This document shows, in pieces, positions 1-10,099 of a stretch of DNA of 64,000 nt; the first letter of the stretch is position 1; every line of letters begins with the position of its first letter. The stretch is from Paraphaeosphaeria minitans (Eukaryota > Ascomycota > Dothideomycetes > Pleosporales > Didymosphaeriaceae), in the NCBI GenBank assembly GCA_015832175.1, contig WJXW01000010.1, positions 1,612,001-1,676,000 of the forward strand, given 5' to 3'. The notes under the pieces are model-generated. The model was not told where the DNA came from and made no database searches. It saw only the letters and a list, made by a program, of their open reading frames with translations. Made by a program: the position numbers and the translations under genes.

Positions 1-2114
1 ATACAGTCGATTCGTCCTTTGAGCTTTCTCTGTATTTTTTCGAGAGTTACCGCGTGCCGAGAAATGTGCAAGGATGCGACAGGATCGAGACAGAAAGTGA
101 CGCAGCGTACATAGATACCTGAGTAGACTCTGAGACAATACAGTCCATCTCGTCGCGAGTGATCAACTCTCCCCATGATCGTGATCGAATCCCTTGATTG
201 CACCGCGGTGAAGTGTGTGTCGAACACCAGTGGCCTGAAACGTGTAGTGCATTCGCATGAACCAGCCCTGTCATCACCTCTCTGCTGTACACCCACACGA
301 AATTTTGCCTTGTTTCTCATCACAAATCCATTCGGAGTGCCTCAACAGCAAAGAAAATTCTCCCCCGCGACGTAGGTTTCAGGTCAATTGTTGTGAAATG
401 CAGAAGAGCATCATGTGTCAATGCCAGTTATGGGAGTTCGCGGAAAGTTTTCGTGCACCCAGTAATCCGTTGACATGGCCAAATCACACAAAACGCGATC
501 GCTCGCAGTGATTTGCCCCAGCGAGGGAACCCTTGGATAACTTGAACTTGCTATTTGGCGAAGAAAAGGGGCACCTTTCATGTATACAAGGCAGAATTCA
601 GCATCACTGTGCCTTAATTTCGAAGGGAAGGCTCATATTTCCTGGCGGAGAGGTGTTACATAGATGTGCTCGTACGAAAAGAATAAACACGAATCTTGTG
701 GTCGTCCTGTGACTCATGAGGACAATCCCTACCCAGGTTCGATTCCATGTGTTCATCTGAAGTCTTGCGAATACCTTTCAAATGTGAGTTTCATACTTTG
801 AAGCAGTTGAACAAAAATAATCGGAAACAAGCACAGCATTAACACGTCCGGCACTGAAACTTACTAGACTCTTTTCGGAGGAACTGCCACACCAACTTCT
901 TGAACTAAGAGACGACCGTGCCGACGCCCAAACCTGCTCCCATGACAGAGTGAATAACTTTTGATGCCTATTAGCAGGCCTAGTCTAATTGCTCAATAAA
1001 TAGTCACTTATTGTGCAGGATACACTATTGAGATATGTCACTGTGGCGCTGATACGTATACGGCAGAAAAAGGCATTGGGGAACCAAGCTTGTGGCCGAC
1101 CAGCATCCAGATGCCATGTAGATCCATCCTGAACCGCCTGCACAAGCCAAGCGTTGACAACAAGCGTTACCGCGGTCAAATTTTGACCACGATGAGTGAA
1201 GATTTTACTACTAGGCTTTGGGACTGGACCAATGTACCACCACACATGTCGAATACCTATACTAAGATTGATCCCGTGACCGAAACGTTTGCTCAAGATC
1301 TGCCTCGCGATATCTGTCAACGATCTAGCAAGAAATAGTACAAGTAATCATAGGCAGCACAGGAGCCGCGCGCGATGTCTCCTGTATGTGCGACATTTTG
1401 TCACATTGCGCTTTCCAGCATCTTCGGTATCTTGAAGAATTCAACTCCGTTCCGTCCATAGCCCACCAAAAACATACTCAGATTTGACCAATCATTATAT
1501 CCAGGCGCTGCGGCGCAGAGCAGCGGGGTCGGACGAAAATGGGGCTGAATAAACCGGGGTCGAGCGAATATGGGGTTCAATAAGCCAGGGTAGCAGCCAC
1601 TTTGGTGATCAACGACCCACACAACAGGTGGCATATCGCTGCCATTGGAAGTCTGAACCTAGATGCTTATGACAATCGCGGCTTTAGCCATAGTTTAGAC
1701 GTGCAGTTACGCGGGGTTGGAACAGTGAAATGCTTTGGAGCATGTTATCTCGACCTGTTCAGGACCAAATTTCATGCTCTCGGCGTCGGTCGGGACGATC
1801 TCGCACTGCCCCACGTAGGTACGGTGCCGTACCTGTGCGGCACGACCAGCGCTTCAGTACGAAGTACTTGGCGTTCACAATTACTCCATCAATGCAACAA
1901 TAGGCATGGCTCTGGCGAAGTAACTTATAAAGCCAAAGCACTGACGATGTTTCGAACGAAGGACAGAAAACCAAAAACCATCACAACTCATCATCAGCGA
2001 TCAATCCTTGGGAGGCCGTGCCTACTGCAATTATTCTAAATTCATAAGTGCCGTGCACTACTCGCAACTCAACTCCGATCTCGGGCACCAACTACCGCTG
2101 CGCTTACAGACAAC
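1..2114. other. Gene-free stretch upstream of the first small secreted-protein gene
   Basis: No convincing gene is visible. The open frames on both strands are short, lack family motifs and overlap each other. A short imperfect tandem pair of 31-bp units lies at about 1525-1586. A small inverted repeat (7-bp arms GGTACGG/CCGTACC) lies at about 1817-1832. The last 200 bases serve as the promoter and leader of the gene starting at 2115. Confidence 0.5.
1926..1932 (+). promoter_or_regulatory. Possible TATA element of the small precursor gene
   Basis: The sequence TTATAAAG lies about 188 bases upstream of the ATG at 2115. The related larger gene has CTATAAAA about 198 bases upstream of its ATG. 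The similar spacing suggests the two genes share a promoter layout as well as protein features. No transcript data support this. Confidence 0.35.
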
Positions 2115-2399
2115 ATGCGTTCCGTATTTATCTTCGCGACGTTTGCGCTCTCGGTCCTAGCTACACCCATCTCAGAGACCAACACCAACAAGCTGGTGCC
2201 AGTCAAGAGCGACATCGAATCCGGTGCCATCAGAAACGAGGGACGCCGATCCAACAATGTTCGCAGTGCAACAGAGGCCATTCGCCATCAGGGCCCAAAC
2301 CTTGAGACGCGTGCCAGTCGAGGCCACAAGCGCGCCGCCGGCGTAGCTGAACCTATTCATTGGCGCAAGCGGGCCATCCGCACTCCCGGTCCTTGGTAA
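2115..2399 (+). CDS. Small secreted precursor with AIRxxG motifs (paralogue of the gene at 3870)
   Basis: This single-exon gene encodes 94 residues. Residues 1-17 form a typical signal peptide (MRSVFIFATFALSVLA), nearly the same as that of the larger gene downstream (MRSVLLITTFALSVFT). The rest is polar and basic, with dibasic sites at RR44-45, KR72-73 and KR85-86. An AIRxxG motif occurs three times: AIRNEG (38-43, directly before RR), AIRHQG (55-60) and AIRTPG (87-92, directly after KR). The acidic spacer KSDIES precedes the first one. The likely role is a secreted precursor cut by a Kex2-type protease in the late Golgi. Mature products and function are unknown. It could also be a decayed copy of the larger gene. 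The start is the first ATG of the signal peptide. Confidence 0.6.
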   Translation: MRSVFIFATFALSVLATPISETNTNKLVPVKSDIESGAIRNEGRRSNNVRSATEAIRHQGPNLETRASRGHKRAAGVAEPIHWRKRAIRTPGPW

Positions 2400-3869
2400 T
2401 GGGTTGGCTGAGCCAGAGCTCAGTAGGAAGTAACACTGGGTTGGCATGACATGAGACCAGCTCATAGCTTCAGAGTCTGTGAGATTCCAGGTGAAGGCAA
2501 GCGTTAACTGTCCTGTGGCATATGGACGCTCAGCCTGTGATGCCGAAAGAGTGTTATGGATCCCTACCATGAGCTAGTATTCCGTTTTCGTCATTGGATT
2601 CCTTACTTTTCGGCTTCCGTTCCCAGTCGTTCACTCAAGGCAGATTGACATCCTCAATCTGGACTCTTAGTTCCACACAATGGATGAGCAGGTCATATGT
2701 ATCTTGGTAGTTTTTAAGGCAATTGATCAAGTGTTATTATTGCCATTGATGTGCTTAATGTGCTTCCTCGCGCCACATAGTTGTCGCACCCGATTATCGC
2801 CGTGTTCTCTTTTTTGCCGATTCATTGCTAGCATATCTCGGTGTCCGAAATCAGGCTTCCTCAAAGGGTACATCAAGTCGTATGAGAACACTTACATAGT
2901 TTTCATGGGCATTGAAAACAGTGAATAGACTTCATATCCGCCCGACTGACCTACTTGTGCACTTTTGTTCTCATCGAGACGATAAAGACGAGCTATGACC
3001 AATGATAGCGTACTGCAACAAGTTGTGTACAACAATTAAGGCAGAGTCGATATCCATCTAGCTGTAAGAAGCAGCAAGCGGAGACCCCCACAGGCCGTCA
3101 CGAACCCTTGTCAAGTATTGAACGGTCGAGTTCCGGCGGCCCGCACCCGTTTCTCGCTGCAACAGTTCCCAGTGTGTCACGCAAGATCTACTCAGCTCAT
3201 GCTCAGATCATATGAGCACCTTCCAAGTCCGACGTGTCCTACATCGAGCCTCCGCGAAAGCGCTGCGGCGTAGTCCAAACGGGCCGAATCAAGATGGGGT
3301 GCAAACCCCCATTGGTGGAATGCTTGCCGGCAGTTCATGAGGAACGCGCTAAGCCTGTTTATACATTTAACCATACAGTATCTCGAACCCAGGCGCTTAT
3401 GTTCGACTCCGAATTTGAGAATTGTCTCATGCGCTTGCACCTTCCGCGAACAAAGTGACCCAATCAGTTGCGGCATTGATATCTCATGAGCAAAATTGAT
3501 AATCAAGAAGAGCGTAGTGTTTCGAAATTTAGTTCATGATGGTTGAAATCTATTCACAGCCTCAAACATATGCACCGCGCAACCAGCGCTTCAGCAGGTG
3601 AATCACACCCCCAATTTTCCTCCTACTGCCCCGATGCATGCTGGATTTGTCCATGAACGCATTCTAAGACCTATAAAATCTGGGGTTTTTACCGGTTTCC
3701 AAAGGGCAGGAAATCACTAGAAGATCTTCTCAAGTCCAATTCTACTCAAGGCTGTGCCTTTCTTCGATATTCTACCTAACCCATTCGAGTGCTGTGCACT
3801 TCCAGAAACCTTCAACAACTCAAAACACCAAAAAAAACCAACACCAACAGCACCGACAACATCGCAAAT
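2400..3869. other. Intergenic region between the two precursor genes
   Basis: Only short overlapping open frames are visible, without motifs. The 3' half should hold the promoter and long leader of the larger precursor gene. No modifying enzyme gene (UstYa/DUF3328, tyrosinase, P450) is recognisable here. Confidence 0.5.
3672..3679 (+). promoter_or_regulatory. TATA box of the large repeat precursor gene
   Basis: The sequence CTATAAAATC lies about 198 bases before the ATG at 3870. It is followed by a pyrimidine- and CAA-rich leader typical of highly expressed fungal genes. The inference rests on sequence and spacing only. Confidence 0.45.
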
Positions 3870-4961
3870 ATGCGCTCTGTACTTCTCATCACCACCTTCG
3901 CGCTTTCCGTTTTCACCGCTGCCGCTCCGACATCTGGTGGACGGGTCAAGCGTGAATCATCCGTACGTGGAAAAGAGTCCCGCAGCGCCGAATTACCCAT
4001 GCGTAGCAACGACATACGTAGCGCTGAACCATCAGTACGTGGCAAGGAGTCACGCAACGCTGTGAACCGGATTATAGCGATTCCCGAAGATGACCACGTC
4101 GACATTACCCAGGATTACCAGCCCTCCAGCATTCCAGAGGTGGAGATTGAAGTACGCTCTGCTAAGCCCATCAACCGAGGAGCCAGCTCCAAGCGCGAGC
4201 CCATCAATCGGGGAGCAAATTCCAGGCGCGAGCCAGAACCGATCAACAGAATTAAGGGTCGCCAGCCAGAGCCCATCAACCGCATCAATGGCCGTGAGCC
4301 GCAGTCGATCTACCGCTGGAATGGACGTGATATTGAAGATGAAGACATCAAGGCGGATGTCCAAACTCGCGCTGCTATCAGGAACCAAGGCAAGCGATCG
4401 GTACGAGAGAAATCTGTCGTACCTGATGAGGATATCGAAGCTCGCAGAGTCAGACCCGTCAAGAATCAAAAGCGGGCTGATGAATACGACAACGCCAACG
4501 AGGATCTCGGAGCTCGGACTATCGGGGATATGGTCAAACGATCCGTGCGAGAGAAGACAGTGTCTGATGACGATGACATCGAAACCCGCGCCATCAGGAA
4601 CGAGGGCAAGCGGTCAGTGCGAGAGAAGACAGTGTCTGGTGATGACATCGAATCTCGCGGCACAGTCCGTCCCAGCAACAAACGGACCACTGACGACGAC
4701 GAAAACATCGAGGCTAAGCGTTACGCTGAGGCCGAACCCATCTCACGAAACACTGGCTCATACCGTCGCGATGCTGAGGCCGACCCCATATCACGCAACA
4801 CTGGCTCCTACCGTCGCGATGCAGAGGCTGAACCTGGATTCACACGCGCCAAACCTGACCATCGTCGAGAGGTTGAAGCCGAGCCTCTCAACCGAATCAA
4901 TGGCAAGAAGCGCACCGCTGAGCCTACCATCCCATCACAGAAACGCGATGCTTCTCCGTAA
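3870..4961 (+). CDS. Secreted multi-repeat peptide precursor with Kex2-type sites
   Basis: This gene encodes 363 residues. The chosen ATG starts the signal peptide MRSVLLITTFALSVFTAAA; an upstream in-frame ATG would bury it. The mature part has no cysteines and about 15 dibasic sites (ending near residues 28, 109, 120, 176, 193, 202, 224, 248, 272, 284, 300, 316, 333, 348, 359). Three repeat types are seen. The first is PINRG/PINRIxG units at about 100-153. The second is an acidic DIExR spacer plus AIRNxGKR and KRSVREK units at about 157-253. The third is C-terminal units of the form KR/RR-xAEAEP-core at 283-348, where ISRNTGSY occurs twice exactly, then GFTRAKPDH and LNRING. In alpha-factor-type precursors, Kex2 cuts after KR/RR and a Ste13-type dipeptidyl peptidase trims xA/xP pairs. 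The same would fit here. It lacks the Trp-Cys signature of ascomycete alpha pheromones. Function is unknown; candidates are a peptide signal, an effector precursor or a RiPP-like precursor. Confidence 0.75.
   Translation: MRSVLLITTFALSVFTAAAPTSGGRVKRESSVRGKESRSAELPMRSNDIRSAEPSVRGKESRNAVNRIIAIPEDDHVDITQDYQPSSIPEVEIEVRSAKPINRGASSKREPINRGANSRREPEPINRIKGRQPEPINRINGREPQSIYRWNGRDIEDEDIKADVQTRAAIRNQGKRSVREKSVVPDEDIEARRVRPVKNQKRADEYDNANEDLGARTIGDMVKRSVREKTVSDDDDIETRAIRNEGKRSVREKTVSGDDIESRGTVRPSNKRTTDDDENIEAKRYAEAEPISRNTGSYRRDAEADPISRNTGSYRRDAEAEPGFTRAKPDHRREVEAEPLNRINGKKRTAEPTIPSQKRDASP
4725..4915 (+). repeat. In-frame repeat units encoding the alpha-factor-like peptide cores
   Basis: Near-identical 48-base units encode xAEA(E/D)P-ISRNTGSY-RR twice. 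Two diverged units follow, with the cores GFTRAKPDH and LNRING. Units start directly after a dibasic site. Unit-wise duplication of the core with its spacer is the usual way such precursors grow. Confidence 0.7.
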
Positions 4962-5642
4962 AACCCACAGAGTCCGCGATCCGTCCAAGCACACTGCCAC
5001 CCAAGCCTGAAGCAGAGCACCACCGTGACCACCAACAACCTCACTGGAGCTGCTTGGACGCCGACAACACCACTGGCTCTACCGGTGCAATCGAACGGAA
5101 TTTGCATCTGTCCACCCGCCTACCCCTCTTCGCTCGCGCGGACCTATAATGCCATTGCGTCCGAGGTTCTCTACACTCCTTTAACTCTACGTGCTTGAAC
5201 GTTTCGACGATGGATGATATGGATGTGAGAGGGACGTCTAGGGTGCACATATATGTATGAAGGCTACCAACCAATGCAATGACGCGTCCCGGAAATTGTG
5301 TTCTTCTGTTGAGCTCTTGCGTGACTGTTTGGCTAGGTTGTGTGGATGCGTTCGCGGGGACTGGAGCTGTGTTTAGGTATACGACGACTCCGACTCGCAC
5401 ATCTGATGAATGCTTGCTTTGGTGAAGTTGTATGTTCGATATCTCGATGCGCTATTGTTACATGTGTTTTGATCCAGTGGACCTTTCAATGGCGCCTGTT
5501 CCTGTTCCCGTTGCCGTTCCCTATGCGCCTCCATACCCTTGCGCCTGCCCTAGAAAATCGCTCAATGTAATCACAATCCATCACCATCACCACCCCCACC
5601 CGTGTCAGTGATATAGTAAGCAAGTAAATACCCATCCTCTTT
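4962..5642. other. Intergenic region downstream of the precursor gene
   Basis: This holds the 3' ends of two convergent genes. The open frames here are short and without motifs. A CCATCACCATCACCACC-like simple stretch lies near 5579-5598. Confidence 0.5.
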
Positions 5643-6350
5643 TCACGCAGCGACCTCCGCCACCGCCACCCTCACGCCATCCGCTCTTTTCTCGCCCTCC
5701 CTCGCCGGAATCTCCCACATCCTCTGTATCCTAGGCGCATCCGCTTGGCGTCCATGACACGGACACTTCTCGACGCCCGCATACGCACTCACGAGACCCG
5801 CATCCCCATCGCCCTTCATAATATCCCGCAGCACCTCCTCGCTCGGCAACTCCGGAGACGGCGGGTCTTCTTCATCCGACGAGTCCTCCCCGGACGGCAC
5901 GAGATCCGGTGGCTCCTGCAGCGGCGGCTTCGCAGACCCAGAGGGAAACCGCATGAGCGAGAGCTCGTCCTGTTCGTCGTCGCTGCTTGCGTAGTCGTCT
6001 GCGTCTTCCTCGTCGTTATCGCTTGCGTAGTCGTCTGCGTCTTCCTCGTCGTCATCGCTTGCATGCATCTCGGCGAGCCTGTTCGGAGGCGGGCTCGTCC
6101 TCCGCTTGGTCGGGCCGTTGGGAGCGGCCTGGAACTTGATGTTGGTGGCATGGCTTGGCTGCCGGATCGTGGCGGCTTCCTTCTCAATCTCGACTAATCT
6201 CAACGAGACTGAGTCGAGCGTGAGGGCGTGTCCGAGCATGAACCTCAGGTCTCTGTCGGGACGGTTTACTGCTAGGTGGAGCTTGCATTCGGCCGTGTGG
6301 GCGATGGATAGTGTCTCGCGGAGAGATGCCTTCCTCATGCTGGATGCCAT
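5643..6350 (-). CDS. Acidic protein of unknown function
   Basis: This single exon encodes 235 residues from the ATG at 6350, which has a good context (CGCCATGG). An in-frame start 12 codons upstream exists but has a poorer context. The N-terminal 80 residues look folded and conserved in style (RETLSIAHTAECKLHLAV, then RFMLGHALTLDSVSLRLVEIE, predicted helical). The middle is a run of Asp/Glu with a tandem 12-residue unit (DEEDADDYAS) from a 36-base repeat. The C-terminal part holds PPSPELPSEEVLRDIMKGDGD and a CPCHGR motif. I recognise no named family; it resembles unnamed conserved fungal proteins. It may be nuclear or bind a partner through the acidic stretch, but this is only an inference. 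Confidence 0.65.
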   Translation of the reverse strand: MASSMRKASLRETLSIAHTAECKLHLAVNRPDRDLRFMLGHALTLDSVSLRLVEIEKEAATIRQPSHATNIKFQAAPNGPTKRRTSPPPNRLAEMHASDDDEEDADDYASDNDEEDADDYASSDDEQDELSLMRFPSGSAKPPLQEPPDLVPSGEDSSDEEDPPSPELPSEEVLRDIMKGDGDAGLVSAYAGVEKCPCHGRQADAPRIQRMWEIPAREGEKRADGVRVAVAEVAA

Positions 6351-7762
6351 GGCGTGTGTAGTAGCAATCACATCTATTCGAAGCAATCTCGGTGGGCTGT
6401 CAAGCAGGCGTTTCTGTTATCTGCCGAGCGTGGCGTCTGTTGATGGAGATGTAGACTTTCAGCTTGTTGGTTCCAACGACAAAGGAATCCGTGGAGGATG
6501 GACGAAGTTGCGGACCAGAACACCCAAGTATACGCGCCTCGGTCGGTGCTACCTAGTCCGCAAAGTGCGAAAGATGAGTCAACTCGACATCGCTAGAGTT
6601 GCTGAGTGAGGGCTCTGCTTATAAAACCTCACGGCGCCTGCAGTCGTGATTGGCCGAAGGCAAGTCAGGGCTTTCCATCAGAGGAGTTGCGTGACATCAC
6701 GGGCCCAAACAACGACTGATGAAATAGTCGTGTTTGTCATCCGCGCGCAACGTTTGCGGCTTGCCGTATGCATCGTCTGGCGTGGTGAGCGCCGTTGAAG
6801 AGATCGGACGAACGTGTCCTCCACTAGGTACGGTACTCCACCGTCAACGTCTCCACAAACATCTACCTACCTCCCACGCACATGTAAAGTCCGTCAGAAC
6901 AAAAACCCGCGTACTGACCCACCTCAGAGACTGCGGCAAAAGCCCGTCTACACATCCAGATCCTTCCCGTGATGCCCACCGTATGCTACTTCCCATCGGT
7001 TCCACCCCAGACTACCTACCTAGTCTACCTGGACAACCAACTCACCAAAGAGCGCCAAAACCGACTGCATGCAATGCACGCCCCACAGTGGAGTATACGC
7101 TAGGTATACCCTGCATGACCATCATCCATCTAGACCGATGTATGAAAAATCACATGACCGCATCGCCATCGCCATCGCTATCGACACCCACGCCGACTCC
7201 GCACGCAAACAAAACCCATGGCGAGGGAAAAAGGAAATAGGAGTGATCCCATCGGGTAAGAATCCCCGTCCTGTCCTGCCCCGCCGGCGCCGAGTTCAGC
7301 GGGTCGACGGTGAACGTTCGATTACCCTTTATTGGTAATTTTATTTTTTAAACAATTTTATTCTTTCATTTTCTGATAGGTAGGTAGGTATGGTGAAGCA
7401 TGATTGATGGGTTCATAAACCTCCACCGGGCAGCGTGCGGGTGGAAAATGATTACGACGCTCCCTCCTGCTTGTAGGTACCTACGCTGGTCTAGTCTAGT
7501 ACAACGGTGGCCGCGTCCCAATCCAACCCAATCCAACGCCTTGAAAATGCATTCGTCGTGTTAAACCCCCCCGTAAATTGGTTCCACGGGGTGGAAAGGG
7601 TTCAGCCCGAGGGGACTCGACGCCCCCCGCGAAACCGATGTCGCTAATCAGATCATCTCGCCTTCGTCGTTCTCCTATTCTGCTTCCTACCGACACACCA
7701 AATGTCAGCATTACATCTTGACCATAGTAAAAACTCAAGCACGTCCACCGTCCCGCTCTTTC
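6351..7762. other. Intergenic region, no gene seen
   Basis: Overlapping low-quality open frames only, rich in Pro, Thr and His from simple sequence. A short TAGG microsatellite (GGTAGGTAGGTA) is at about 7378-7390. The 3' side is the terminator region of the YEATS gene. Confidence 0.5.
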
Positions 7763-8699
7763 TCACCTCCTCCGACTCCTATCCCCGCTCGCCTGCTGCG
7801 CCGCCTGCTGCGCAGCCTCGTGGCCCAGCTCTGCCCGCAGCGACTTGAGCTTGCTCTCCGTCTCCTCTCTCTTCTTGTTCTCCTCTGCCAGCGCCTTCTC
7901 GACCATCTGCATCTTCGCCTTGAGCTGGTTCATCAGCTCCGCCTCCTGCTCCTGGCTGAAGGGTATCTCGTCGCCTCCTTTCGCCGGCAACTGCGCACTC
8001 CGCTCGCCGTTGGGGAAGCCACGTTTCGGCCGTCCATTGGGTCCTGTGCTCATGCTCGACGTCTTCTTACCACCCTTCGCACCCAGCGCAAGATAGCTCC
8101 ATTGGTCGTCCGCGGTGAGCGCCTCGTACAGTGCCTCGGTGGGTTCGTTAAACTGCACCACCTCCAGGTACTCGCTCCTCACGCAGCCCGTCCGCTCCTG
8201 CTCGGCCTGCAGCTTCTCGTCGCCGTACTTCTCCAGCTGCAGGAAATGCTGCCTGTACTGCGCCTTCTCGCCGCTGATGGGCTGGAAATGCAACCGTATG
8301 TCAATGGTGAAGCCGCCCCAGCCGGTCTCGGTGACCTGGAAGGGTGGGTTGTCGCAAGTGCGGAGCGGGTTCTCGTAGGTGTTGAATATCTTGAATTGCA
8401 CCTTGTTGAGCCATGTCGTGAGGGAGGGGTCGCCGTCGGGCTGACGCACGTAGACGGTCCAGCGCTTGGTGTGGTCGTCGGAAACGCCCTTGGGACGGTC
8501 GGGATGGCCTACGGGAGGGAGCGCCCAAGCTTCGGAGCCGATGACTGTGCGTGTTAGAGAGGTTGCGCATTCGTGTTGGAGCCTTCGTACTGATGTTGCG
8601 ACTCACGCGCTTGTTCTGCGCGTCGTTAGCCCGCGATCACAGCAGGATATATGCGCCTTCACTGACCTTGACGCGCTTGTTTGCTGCGGGGGCGGGCAT
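7763..8699 (-). CDS. yaf9: YEATS-domain protein Yaf9 (SWR1/NuA4 subunit)
   Basis: Yaf9 binds acylated histone H3 and is shared by the SWR1 remodeller and the NuA4 acetyltransferase in the nucleus. The model has three exons: 8699-8667, 8615-8591 (25 nt) and 8544-7763, giving 279 residues. Splicing yields MPAPAANKRVK, then NKRVSRNI, then IIGSEAWALPP, which fits the usual start of the domain. YEATS hallmarks follow: HTKRWTVYVRQPDG, WLNKVQFKIFNTYENPLRT, PPFQVTETGWGGFTIDIRLHF and VVQFNEPTEALY. The C-terminal 70 residues are a Glu/Lys/Gln coiled coil (EQEAELMNQLKAKMQ onwards), which suits Yaf9. Intron 2 has a GTACGA donor, also used by other genes in this window. The neighbouring Coq11-like gene is divergent and shares a promoter of 336 bases. 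The family is secure; the two 5' exon borders are moderate. Confidence 0.85.
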
Positions 8700-9035
8700 C
8701 TTTGCGAGAACGCGCCGCCGCTCTGTCCGCTAGTGTCCGGTATGGTCGAGTGGCAGAGCGTCCGAAGTAAGAATGGGGTGGCGACAACGAACGTTTGAAC
8801 GTATTCCGATGGCGCCGTGTGGGAGTGACTCGCAATGTTTGTTGTAGAGTTGTTGAACAGCTCAAGTGTGGCTTCCAAGATCTGGGGCTCGCCGCGGGAG
8901 TCTTGGCAGTCGCGTGGGACCCTGGCCTGGTCCCACCTTTGATGGGAGATGCGGTAGCTTCGGAGGAGTGACCTCACCACTCGCCACTTTGAGCCGCAAG
9001 TCTCGAGCTTTCTTTCCTTTGCTCTCGACACGACA
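8700..9035. promoter_or_regulatory. Shared divergent promoter of yaf9 and the Coq11-like gene
   Basis: These 336 bases separate two head-to-head ATGs and must contain both promoters. No TATA element is obvious. A tRNA-like A-box string near 8749 was examined and rejected. Confidence 0.5.
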
Positions 9036-10099
9036 ATGGCCTCAGCAGCGAAAAAGAAACTCGTAGTCTGCGGCGGCAATGGCTTCCTCGGTGAGTGCTG
9101 CAGCAATTGACTTGGACACCCAAGTTATTTCATCCCGCGCAAACAAAGTCGTACGAGATCGTTGCCAGCGAAAAGCTCTCCGAGTCCCCCACCCCACGAT
9201 GAACCAACCCTACAAAGACCTCGCTCTTACAATGCATCCCTCTTCACGCACACCTACTGATCACGACCAACCCCCCAGGATCCCGCATCTGCCGCGCCGC
9301 CATCCAACGCGGCTGGACCGTAACCTCCATCTCGCGCTCCGGGCAGCCCACCTGGTCCGCCGTCTCCTCCTCGCCCACGGCCCCCTCCTGGTCGACCTCG
9401 GTCTCCTGGGAAAAAGGCGACATCCTCGACCCCTCGACCTACACCTCCCACCTCGCCTCCGCCACCGCCGTCGTCCACACCATGGGCATCCTCCTCGAAG
9501 CAGACTACAAGGGCGTCGTGTCGGGCCGCGAGTCGCCCATCTCCGGGCTGCAGCGCGCATTCAGCGCGACGAAAGCCGGGACGCAGAATCCGTTTGAGCG
9601 CAAGGAGGGCGAGGTGCTGAAGCCACAGGAGAAGGATGGGCAGTTGACGTACGAGGTCATGAATCGGGATAGCGCGGTTAGTCTGGCGAAGGAGGCCGAG
9701 GGCAAGGGCGTCGGGACGTATCTGTATGTGAGTGCGGCTGCGGGCGCACCCGTGCTGCCGAGAAGGTACATCACGACGAAGAGGGAGGCGGAGGCTATTC
9801 TTGGGAGCAGGTTTCCCGGCATGCGGAGTGTGTTCATCCGGGCGCCGTTCATGTACGATTCGAGTCGGACGTTCACGCTGCCGATTGCGGCGGCGGGGGG
9901 CGTCGCGGCCATGGTGAATAGTGCGGTCGGCGGGCGGTTGACGTGGCTGATGGGTGCGGGCGGGATCAAGCCGCTCAAAGCGGATACGGTTGCGGCTGCG
10001 GTTGTGGAGGCGCTGGAGGATGAGGAGGTCAAAGGGCCGGTGGAGGTGGGGGAGATTGAAACGCTGGCTACGAGGGCGTGGCGGAAGAACATGGTGTAA
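9036..10099 (+). CDS. coq11: Mitochondrial NAD(P)-binding protein, Coq11-like
   Basis: The model has two exons, 9036-9090 and 9279-10099, joined in phase 1 (CTCG|GTGAGT ... CCCCAG|GA), giving 291 residues. The N terminus KKLVVCGGNGFLGSRICRAAI is a Rossmann dinucleotide loop (GxxGxxG at 13, 16, 19) spread over the splice. Later blocks match atypical short-chain dehydrogenases: GWTVTSISRSG, VVHTMGILLE, TYLYVSAAAG, YITTKREAEAIL and VFIRAPFMYD. This order matches the Coq11 family (yeast YLR290C), which sits with the coenzyme Q synthesis complex on the mitochondrial inner membrane. The wider NDUFA9-like family is the alternative. No strong targeting peptide is visible beyond a basic start. It is divergent from yaf9 and convergent with RIO1. 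Confidence 0.8.

Noticed and set aside
680..760. Perfect B-box-like GGTTCGATTCC near 736, suggesting a tRNA
   Set aside because: The flanking bases do not pair as a T stem and no acceptor or anticodon stem can be formed.
4090..5010. Long alternative frame over the precursor gene (306 codons)
   Set aside because: It is a shadow of the repeat precursor; it lacks a signal peptide and any motif, while the chosen frame has both.
8740..8825. TGGTCGAGTGG A-box-like string suggesting a Leu/Ser tRNA
   Set aside because: No B box at the right distance and no cloverleaf; it lies in the shared yaf9/Coq11 promoter.
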